NCBI GenBank assembly: GCA_900770785.1
Contig: CAAGLJ010000166.1
Location: 1-10,986, forward strand
Length of the DNA: 10,986 nt
Origin: Lachnospiraceae bacterium
GTDB taxonomy: Bacteria; Bacillota; Clostridia; Lachnospirales; Lachnospiraceae
Direction: 5' to 3'
Position numbers and translations under genes: made by a program. The notes beneath the pieces are model-generated. The model was not told the DNA's origin and searched no databases. It saw only the letters and a list, made by a program, of their open reading frames with translations. Each line of letters opens with the position of its first letter. Position 1 is the stretch's first letter. Positions 1 through 5,204 of the stretch are shown here, piece after piece.

Positions 1-406
1 GCGGCATTCCATAGTATACCCCCTGCTCTTTTAAAAAATCATCCAGCATATCCTCCGTCAGCTGTCTATTTCCAACAACCTCCACAGACCATAGAAAACG
101 GGATAAAAACCACAAAAGAAACAGGCAAAGAAAAGGACCTGCGAAAAAAATTTTCCTTTTTGCCTGTTTTTTCAACCAGAAATGGAAGCCCTGTTTCTGT
201 GTGATCCTTATCCTGCTTCCTGTTTTCTTCAAAATGTCCTTTATCCGAAAAAAATCCTTTACCCACAGCTTCATGGAGTAAGAACCATTGCTTTCACAGA
301 TGTCCCTAAGCTCTATCTGCCGATTGGCACACAGATTAATGAAGCGATTGACCTGTGAACCGGATACGGTAATACAAACATAGCTTTTTAAAAAAATGAA
401 AAACAA
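1..406 (-). CDS. yqfD: Sporulation protein YqfD, N-terminal part (runs off left edge)
   Basis: Starts at a TTG (404-406) preceded by a perfect AAGGAGG Shine-Dalgarno (413-419) at 6-base spacing; there is no in-frame ATG near. The frame stays open for 135 codons to base 2, so only the N-terminal third or so of a protein usually near 400 residues is here. Visible: a soluble N-terminal part with the family-like stretch VNRFINLCANRQIELRD (residues 19-35), a basic segment KKQAKRK (79-85), one strong membrane segment at about 86-106, then WSVEVVGNRQLTEDML (106-121), typical of YqfD just after its membrane helix. YqfD is a conserved membrane protein of endospore formers, expressed in the mother cell under SigmaE in Bacillus subtilis, with unknown biochemical role. 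It sits 24 bases after yqfC, as in other spore formers, so the two are very probably co-transcribed. Confidence in the family is good; the remainder of the gene is not visible. Confidence 0.85.
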   Translation of the reverse strand, partial: MFFIFLKSYVCITVSGSQVNRFINLCANRQIELRDICESNGSYSMKLWVKDFFRIKDILKKTGSRIRITQKQGFHFWLKKQAKRKIFFAGPFLCLFLLWFLSRFLWSVEVVGNRQLTEDMLDDFLKEQGVYYGMP

Positions 407-412
407 GATTTG

Positions 413-419
413 CCTCCTT
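413..419 (-). promoter_or_regulatory. Shine-Dalgarno that sets the TTG start of yqfD
   Basis: AAGGAGG lies 6 bases before TTG at 404-406 and within the 24-base yqfC-yqfD gap. It is the only strong ribosome binding site there and decides the non-ATG start. Confidence 0.8.
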
Positions 420-430
420 ACTCGTATACT

Positions 431-727
431 CTATTGATAGCTTACTTCCGTAATATATCCACAGATTTTCATTTCATCTTTTGTGTAATAAGCAATCTGT
501 AGTTTTCTCCCCTTTATCTGAATCCGATATTTTTTTGCCTGTAACAGAATATAGTCCTCCCGATAGTCCAGAATGCTCTTATAATTTTCTACCCGAAGCT
601 CCTGATTCCCCATAAGGGTAATAATAGAAGCTCCCAAGAGAATATCTTTTGGGAGCTGCAGCCACTCTGCTATCTGTTCCTGCCGGAACTTTTCTTTTTC
701 TTCCTGACTGATCTTCTTTTTTCTCAT
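431..727 (-). CDS. yqfC: Sporulation protein YqfC (YabP/YqfC family)
   Basis: A 98-residue protein, the usual size for YqfC. After a charged N-terminus (MRKKKISQEEKEK) it carries the family core: LQLPKDILLGASIITLMGN (23-41), ELRVENYKSILDYRED (43-58), then alternating strands ending KICGYITEVSYQ (87-98). YqfC is a small soluble protein of endospore formers, partner of YqfD by gene order and, in B. subtilis, a SigmaE regulon member; its molecular function is unknown. It lies 24 bases after rlmH and 24 bases before yqfD. No real Shine-Dalgarno precedes the ATG: the closest is AGG only one base away. Instead a SigmaE-like promoter candidate (733-761) ends five bases before the ATG, so the mRNA may be nearly leaderless, or translation may be coupled to rlmH. 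No alternative start with a better ribosome site is visible. The family call is firm; the start is fairly firm. Confidence 0.9.
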   Translation of the reverse strand: MRKKKISQEEKEKFRQEQIAEWLQLPKDILLGASIITLMGNQELRVENYKSILDYREDYILLQAKKYRIQIKGRKLQIAYYTKDEMKICGYITEVSYQ

Positions 728-732
728 ACCTA

Positions 733-761
733 TATATATGGTAAGAAAAAGTCATTTATGA
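733..761 (-). promoter_or_regulatory. SigmaE-like promoter candidate for yqfCD
   Basis: Reading the minus strand, TCATAAA (755-761) is followed after exactly 14 bases by CATATATA (733-740). Against the B. subtilis SigmaE consensus as I know it (KMATATW, 14-16 bases, CATACAHW) each box has one mismatch. The site overlaps the end of rlmH and places the expected start of transcription at or next to the yqfC ATG. SigmaE control of yqfCD is established in B. subtilis. The region is AT-rich, so chance matching is a real possibility. Confidence 0.4.
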
Positions 762-1231
762 TAAGGTTCTTTATGGATAATCCGCCAGGCTCTGTATATC
801 TGTTCCAAAAGAATTACCCTCATCAGCTGATGGGGAAAGGTCATGGGGGAAAAACTGATTTTTCTATGGCACTGCTTCAATACGTCCGGATGCAGACCCA
901 GAGAGCCGCCAATCAGAAAGGCTAATGAACTGTGTCCCTGTAATCCCTGTCTTTCTATAACCTGTGCAAAATCAGTGGAATTCAAGGACTCTCCTTCAAT
1001 GGCCAGAGCAAAGACGGTCATCTCCGGCTTTATATACCTTAAGATCCGTTCCCCTTCCTTTTGCAGAAGCAGCTCTTCTTCCCGGTGACTGGCATTTTCA
1101 GGGGTTTTCTCATCAGCCACCTCAAGGATTTCCAGCTTACAGTACCGGGAGAGTCTTTTAGTATATTCAGCCAGGGCCTCCCGGTAGAATTTCTCTTTGA
1201 TTTTTCCTACTGTGATAATGGTGATTTTCAT
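752..1231 (-). CDS. rlmH: 23S rRNA (pseudouridine-1915-N3)-methyltransferase RlmH
   Basis: A 159-residue SPOUT-class (alpha/beta-knot) methyltransferase that uses S-adenosylmethionine to methylate N3 of pseudouridine 1915 (E. coli numbering) in helix 69 of 23S rRNA, on assembled 70S ribosomes. The start MKITIITVGKIKEKF, the length of 159 and the ending IHKEPYHK all match the family. The knot region is visible: LAFLIGGSLGLH (103-114, SAM-binding loop) and FPHQLMRVILLEQIYRA (132-148). An in-frame ATG at 1270 would add 13 residues, but these fall inside the hairpin terminator behind nfnB and are absent from the family, so 1231 was chosen. The ribosome site is weak: the best AGGA lies about 11 bases upstream. 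The gene follows nfnB by about 100 bases and precedes yqfC by 24. RlmH is a housekeeping enzyme and probably has no functional tie to its neighbours. Confidence 0.95.
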   Translation of the reverse strand: MKITIITVGKIKEKFYREALAEYTKRLSRYCKLEILEVADEKTPENASHREEELLLQKEGERILRYIKPEMTVFALAIEGESLNSTDFAQVIERQGLQGHSSLAFLIGGSLGLHPDVLKQCHRKISFSPMTFPHQLMRVILLEQIYRAWRIIHKEPYHK

Positions 1232-1256
1232 TTGCTTTTTCGTCCTGTCCTTCCTG

Positions 1257-1293
1257 AAAAAGAAATCCACAAAGCCTCTGCCCTGTGGATTTC
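1257..1293 (-). terminator. Intrinsic terminator behind nfnB
   Basis: A perfect 10-bp inverted repeat (1262-1271 with 1284-1293, arms GAAATCCACA/TGTGGATTTC) around a 12-base loop is followed on the minus strand by five Ts (1257-1261). The plus-strand side has no T run, so it works for minus-strand transcripts. It lies 35 bases after the nfnB stop and 25 bases before the rlmH start. The stem is only 40% GC and the T run short, so read-through into rlmH is plausible. No clear promoter for rlmH was seen after it. Confidence 0.7.
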
Positions 1294-1328
1294 AACATTC
1301 TTTAACCGTCTACTGCTTCATCATTACC

Positions 1329-2714
1329 TTACTTCTTGCTTAAATATTCATCAATTCCTTTGGCAGCCGCCTTACCGGCGCCCATAGCCAGAATTACGGT
1401 TGCTGCACCGGTTACTGCATCTCCACCGGCAAAAACCCCTTCCTTGCTGGTTCTTCCCAGCTCTTCATCGGCCACTATACACTGTCTCTTATTGATTTCC
1501 AATCCCTTGGTGGTTGAGGAAATCAGTGGATTGGGGCTGGTTCCCAGAGACATGATAACTGCATTTACTTCCATAACAAATTCGGAGCCTTCCTTTACCA
1601 CGGGACGCCTTCTTCCCGACTCATCCGGCTCACCCAGCTCCATGCGCACACATTTCATACCACAAACCCAGCCGTTATCATCCACAAGAATCTCCGTCGG
1701 ATTCGTCAGTAAATCGAAAATGATTCCCTCCTCCTTGGCATGGTGGATTTCCTCCAGTCTGGCAGGAAGCTCTTCTTCACTTCTTCGGTAAACAATATGC
1801 ACCTCTGAGCCCATACGAAGAGCTGTACGGGCAGCATCCATAGCCACGTTTCCCCCTCCGATAACAGCTACTTTTCCCCCGCGCATAATGGGAGTGGTAG
1901 AGTTTTCATCAAAGGCTTTCATCAGATTGGCTCTGGTTAAGTATTCATTGGCAGAAAATACTCCGTTTGCATTCTCTCCAGGAATGCCCATGAACTTGGG
2001 AAGACCTGCACCAGAGCCGATAAATACGGCATCAAAGCCCTCCTCTTCCATTAATTCGTCGATAGTTACCGATTTACCTACCACCACATTGGTTTCAATC
2101 TTTACTCCCAGGGACATAACGTTTTCAATTTCTTTGGCAACTACCTCTTCTTTAGGAAGACGAAACTCCGGTATACCGTATACCAATACTCCTCCCACTT
2201 CATGAAGAGCCTCAAAAATAGTAACGTCATAGCCCATTCTTGCCAGATCTCCGGCACAGGTAAGCCCCGCAGGGCCGGAGCCGATTACGGCTACCTTTTT
2301 GCCTTTTTTCTCCTTTGCCCCTTCCGGTTTAATGCCATTTTTGCAGGCCCAGTCTGCCACAAAGCGCTCCAGCTTACCGATGGAGACAGGATCACCCTTA
2401 ATTCCCCTGATACATACGCCTTCGCACTGGGTTTCCTGAGGGCATACACGCCCGCAGACCGCCGGAAGGGCAGAAGATTCACTGATAATCTGGTATGCTC
2501 CTTCAATATCACCTGCCACCACCTTTTGCAGGAAACCGGGAATATTGATGGAAACGGGACAGCCTTCAATACAGTGGGCATTTTTACAGTTAATACATCT
2601 GCCCGCTTCCGCCATCGCTTCTTCAAGCTCATAGCCCAGGCAAACCTCATCAAAATTAGTTGCTCTTACTTTCGCATCCTGTTCTTTTACAGGAATCTTT
2701 GTTAATACGTCCAT
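1329..2714 (-). CDS. nfnB: NfnB, large subunit of electron-bifurcating ferredoxin:NADP+ transhydrogenase (GltD/GltA-like)
   Basis: A 461-residue flavoprotein of the glutamate synthase small-subunit family. Alone it would be called NADPH-dependent glutamate synthase (gltA); directly behind nfnA it is best read as NfnB, whose FAD is the bifurcation site. Visible: an N-terminal iron-sulphur domain with C40, C43, C48, C52 and C87, C91, C97, C101 for two [4Fe-4S] clusters; by analogy with dihydropyrimidine dehydrogenase and known Nfn structures, E116 in SIGKLERF is the likely eighth ligand and C87 is spare. Then FAD-binding GSGPAGLTCAGDLA (145-158), NADPH-binding GGGNVAMDAARTA (286-298), and the closing FAD motif GDAVTGAATVILAMGAGKAA (431-450). 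No glutamine amidotransferase or large glutamate synthase subunit lies nearby. Start: ATG at 2714 with GGAGG (2721-2725) 6 bases upstream; the gap to nfnA is 27 bases. Cytosolic enzyme, coupled to nfnA in one transcript. Confidence 0.92.
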   Translation of the reverse strand: MDVLTKIPVKEQDAKVRATNFDEVCLGYELEEAMAEAGRCINCKNAHCIEGCPVSINIPGFLQKVVAGDIEGAYQIISESSALPAVCGRVCPQETQCEGVCIRGIKGDPVSIGKLERFVADWACKNGIKPEGAKEKKGKKVAVIGSGPAGLTCAGDLARMGYDVTIFEALHEVGGVLVYGIPEFRLPKEEVVAKEIENVMSLGVKIETNVVVGKSVTIDELMEEEGFDAVFIGSGAGLPKFMGIPGENANGVFSANEYLTRANLMKAFDENSTTPIMRGGKVAVIGGGNVAMDAARTALRMGSEVHIVYRRSEEELPARLEEIHHAKEEGIIFDLLTNPTEILVDDNGWVCGMKCVRMELGEPDESGRRRPVVKEGSEFVMEVNAVIMSLGTSPNPLISSTTKGLEINKRQCIVADEELGRTSKEGVFAGGDAVTGAATVILAMGAGKAAAKGIDEYLSKK

Positions 2715-2741
2715 TGATTTCCTCCATTGTTCCCAAATAGT

Positions 2742-3620
2742 CTAGTTACAGTTTCCACAACCGCCATGATGGGTGTTTCCTTCCTTTTCCTTTAAGTAAG
2801 CCCTTCCTTCGGCAGTTTTGTAAATCTGCTGACGCTTCATTGCCTCGTCAAAATCCACCAGATGTCCGTCAAATTCCGGTCCATCCACACAGGCGAACTT
2901 GATTTCATCACCTATGGTTACACGGCAGGCACCACACATCCCTGTTCCATCCACCATAATAGGATTTAAGCTGACTACAGTAGGAATATTCAGCTGCTTC
3001 GTTAAAAGAGAAACGAATTTCATCATAATCATCGGGCCGATGGCGATACAAAGATCATACTTTATCCCTTCGTCCACTAATTCCTGAATGGTATTGGTTA
3101 CCATTCCCTTTCTTCCATAGGAGCCATCGTCGGTGGTTATATACAGATTACCGGCTACCGCCTCCATCTCCTTTTCCAGAATCAGTAAATCCTTCGTTTT
3201 GGCACCAACAATAACATCCGCATTGATACCACGCTCATGAAGCCACTTTACCTGGGGATATACGGGAGCCGTACCTACACCCCCTGCAACAAAAAGTATC
3301 TTCTTCTGCTTTAAGCTCTCCAAATCTTCATGAATCAATTCCGATGCGCAGCCCAAAGGCCCTACAAAATCATGGAAGCTGTCACCTTCTTTCAAATCAG
3401 CCATTTTCAGGGTTTGGGCCCCCACGATCTGAAATACAATGGTTATTGTCCCTTTTTTACGGTCATAGTCACAAATGGTCAAAGGAATTCTTTCTCCATC
3501 TTCATCCGTTCTTACGATAATAAACTGGCCCGGTTCGCATTTTTTTGCTACTCTTGGGGCCTCCACGTCCATAAGATAGATGTTTGCTGTCAACTCTTCT
3601 GCTCTTATGATTTTGTACAT
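2742..3620 (-). CDS. nfnA: NfnA, FAD/NAD(H)-binding small subunit of electron-bifurcating transhydrogenase
   Basis: A 292-residue ferredoxin-NADP reductase/PyrK-like flavoprotein. With NfnB it couples oxidation of NADH and reduced ferredoxin to reduction of two NADP+, supplying NADPH in anaerobes; NfnA binds NADH. Visible: FAD-binding barrel with RIPLTICDY (44-52), nucleotide-binding VAGGVGTAPVYPQ (111-123), and the C-terminal [2Fe-2S] site with C229, C232 and C244. The first PyrK-type cysteine is replaced by D224 (VDGTGMCGAC), which matches the aspartate ligand reported for Thermotoga NfnA and argues against PyrK or sulfide dehydrogenase. The tail HHGGCGNCN (284-292) adds two cysteines and two histidines beyond that core. 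Start: ATG at 3620 with GGAGG (3625-3629) 4 bases away. A short inverted repeat lies about 55 bases upstream. pyrD is absent from the neighbourhood, again favouring Nfn. Confidence 0.92.
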   Translation of the reverse strand: MYKIIRAEELTANIYLMDVEAPRVAKKCEPGQFIIVRTDEDGERIPLTICDYDRKKGTITIVFQIVGAQTLKMADLKEGDSFHDFVGPLGCASELIHEDLESLKQKKILFVAGGVGTAPVYPQVKWLHERGINADVIVGAKTKDLLILEKEMEAVAGNLYITTDDGSYGRKGMVTNTIQELVDEGIKYDLCIAIGPMIMMKFVSLLTKQLNIPTVVSLNPIMVDGTGMCGACRVTIGDEIKFACVDGPEFDGHLVDFDEAMKRQQIYKTAEGRAYLKEKEGNTHHGGCGNCN

Positions 3621-3739
3621 TGTTCCTCCATTCCGCCCTCAGGCTTACACACCTTCTACAGGTGGTTTTATTCCCTTAATACTTTATTGTGTTAAAGACA
3701 TTCTCTTTAGTTTACTCTAAAAACATGGAAAACGCAACC
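3621..3739. other. Longest intergenic stretch, leader of nfnAB
   Basis: This 119-base gap must carry any separate nfnAB promoter. On the minus strand TTGCGT, 17 bases, TAAACT starts right after the upstream stop codon, but its -35 box is poor. I could not identify a convincing promoter. No T-tailed hairpin ends the upstream gene, so read-through from it is possible. The only structured element is the inverted repeat at 3676-3695. Confidence 0.5.
3676..3695. repeat. Imperfect 20-bp palindrome upstream of nfnA
   Basis: TTAATAC, six bases, GTGTTAA: 7-base arms with one mismatch. It lies between the preceding gene and nfnA and could be an operator. It does not fit the Rex consensus (TTGTTAA, 4 bases, TTAACAA) well, and AT-rich spacers produce such repeats by chance. 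Confidence 0.3.
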
Positions 3740-5140
3740 CTAATCCGGGATTTCTCCCAGGCTGTACACTCCGTCCTTATCCCGCAGCAAAGGATAACAT
3801 TCACCCTGCATCACATCCACTGCATAAAGCTTACCGGTTCTTTGGTTGATTTCATTTTCCAGATACCGTTCCTCAAAAACATAGTAGTGGCTTTCCTCTA
3901 TCTTTATGGGATAAGCATAGAAATAGCGATATACTCCATAGCGATCCAAAAGAGCACCATTTTTATCTAAAATCAAGCCTTTCTTTATCAACTCCTGTAC
4001 CAGAAGATTTTCTGCTTCCTCTTCACTGATTCCCGTTTTGATATTTAAAAGATATTCTCTGTCGGTGACCTCTCCCGAAAGTCCGGAATCGGAATAGGCC
4101 ACGAAGGAAAAGTGGCTTTCTCCCAGAGGCATGGGGATGGGTTTCTGGTAAAGAATGCTTTCCCTGGTGGGAATCGTCCCATCCGTTGTGTAATAGACCT
4201 GAGTACCCTCCTCCGAAGAAGCTGCAATAAAGCCTGCCTCTTCAAAGATTCCGCTTTCCGGTTCAATCACCGGTGCAAGAGGAATAGCCTCTGCAATCTC
4301 AAATTCCAGCTGTAAGGTCCCACTGGCCACCCCATAGGTATTGACGTATATTGCTTTCAGGCTATGGGTTCCATTCCCCAGAAGAATGGGCTCCTGATAA
4401 CGTTGGGAAGCACCGGTGGGCAAAGAGCCATCCAGGGTATAGTAGATTTCCCCCTCCCCCTGGCCCTCCAGAAGAACTTCCAGAATAACATCATAAGAAC
4501 CGCTGGAATAATTTGCCGAAGGCTCTGGTGCAAGGTAGGCTGCATAGCTTTGCTGAATTTTTTCATTCCCACATTCCCTTAACAGCTCATTCATCTTCTC
4601 ATAATCTTCTTCCTGTGCATACATAGAAAGTAAAAACAGGTATGTCTCTTCTTTTTCTTTCCCTCTTTCAAGTGCCTCCGTCCCCAGGCTGATTGCCTTT
4701 TTTACCTGCCCCTCCTGCAGATACATATCTCCTTCCCTGAGATACCATTTTGCTTCATCAGGCTGTTTTTCCTTTAACCGGGCATAAACCTTTGCAGCGG
4801 CAGCATAATCTTTCTGTTCAGCCAGCCGCTGCGCCTTTTTTTCCAAAAATTCCATAGAATTGCGATAGGATACGATGAAAATACCGGCTATAAGGATAAG
4901 AAGAAGGATACCTCTCCCCCATCTTCCCCCTCGTCTTTTTTCTAAAGACTTTTTCTCCTGGATGTCCGGTACAGGTTCTCTTTCCTTCTCCTGAATAGAT
5001 TCACTTAAGCCGGACAGGCTTTTTGCCATACTGATCTCCAGTTCCGGTTCAAAATCCGGTACAATCTGATACTCTGCACCACAGACATCACAATACAAAT
5101 GTCCCGCCAGGAGTGTGGCTCCACATTTTTGACATTTCAT
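3740..5140 (-). CDS. Membrane-anchored zinc-ribbon / TPR-like / double CHB_HEX_C protein, unknown function
   Basis: A 466-residue protein I cannot name. In order: N-terminal zinc ribbon MKCQKCGATLLAGHLYCDVC (C3, C6, C17, C20); acidic linker; basic stop RRGGRWGR (69-76) and one membrane helix (about 77-92), predicting a cytoplasmic ribbon and exported C-terminus; a helical TPR-like region (about 95-195, with DYAAAAKVYARLKEKQP); two chitobiase C-terminal-type (CHB_HEX_C) modules, marked by IYYTLDGSLPTGASQRYQEP (232-251) and VYYTTDGTIPTRESILYQKP (315-334); then a C-terminal domain (about 370-460) rich in aromatics with YYVFEERYLENEINQRTGKL (419-438). CHB_HEX_C modules are beta-sandwiches found in surface proteins; no catalytic domain is seen. 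Start: ATG at 5140, AAGGA at 5148-5152 eight bases away. It follows fhs by 64 bases and may share its transcript. A role in envelope or surface sensing is only a guess. Confidence 0.85.
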   Translation of the reverse strand: MKCQKCGATLLAGHLYCDVCGAEYQIVPDFEPELEISMAKSLSGLSESIQEKEREPVPDIQEKKSLEKRRGGRWGRGILLLILIAGIFIVSYRNSMEFLEKKAQRLAEQKDYAAAAKVYARLKEKQPDEAKWYLREGDMYLQEGQVKKAISLGTEALERGKEKEETYLFLLSMYAQEEDYEKMNELLRECGNEKIQQSYAAYLAPEPSANYSSGSYDVILEVLLEGQGEGEIYYTLDGSLPTGASQRYQEPILLGNGTHSLKAIYVNTYGVASGTLQLEFEIAEAIPLAPVIEPESGIFEEAGFIAASSEEGTQVYYTTDGTIPTRESILYQKPIPMPLGESHFSFVAYSDSGLSGEVTDREYLLNIKTGISEEEAENLLVQELIKKGLILDKNGALLDRYGVYRYFYAYPIKIEESHYYVFEERYLENEINQRTGKLYAVDVMQGECYPLLRDKDGVYSLGEIPD

Positions 5141-5204
5141 AATTCATTCCTTATGTTCCGGCTTTAAGAAGGTATGCTTCTTCTTTCCGGCAGTCTTTTC
5201 TTTT

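Noticed and set aside
66..266. Small 66-codon reading frame starting at GTG, and an apparent frameshift in yqfD in the same place
   Set aside because: The small frame is a shadow of yqfD. The frameshift arose only from miscounting the run of seven Ts at the minus-strand copy of 144-150; with seven Ts the YqfD frame is continuous from the TTG to the edge.
1232..1270. Longer RlmH start at ATG 1270
   Set aside because: The 13 extra residues are encoded by the nfnB terminator region and are absent from the 159-residue family.
2202..2705. 167-codon open frame on the plus strand (and others opposite fhs, ftsK and rlmH)
   Set aside because: They lie antisense to well-recognised genes, have no ribosome sites or family-like sequence, and follow from codon usage of the real genes.
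3676..3695. Palindrome upstream of nfnA as a Rex box
   Set aside because: Arm sequence and spacing differ from TTGTTAA-4-TTAACAA, so the named regulator cannot be supported.
5166..5182. Hairpin between fhs and the zinc-ribbon gene (AAGAAG/CTTCTT) as a terminator
   Set aside because: Weak AT-rich stem without a T run in the transcription direction; likely chance.
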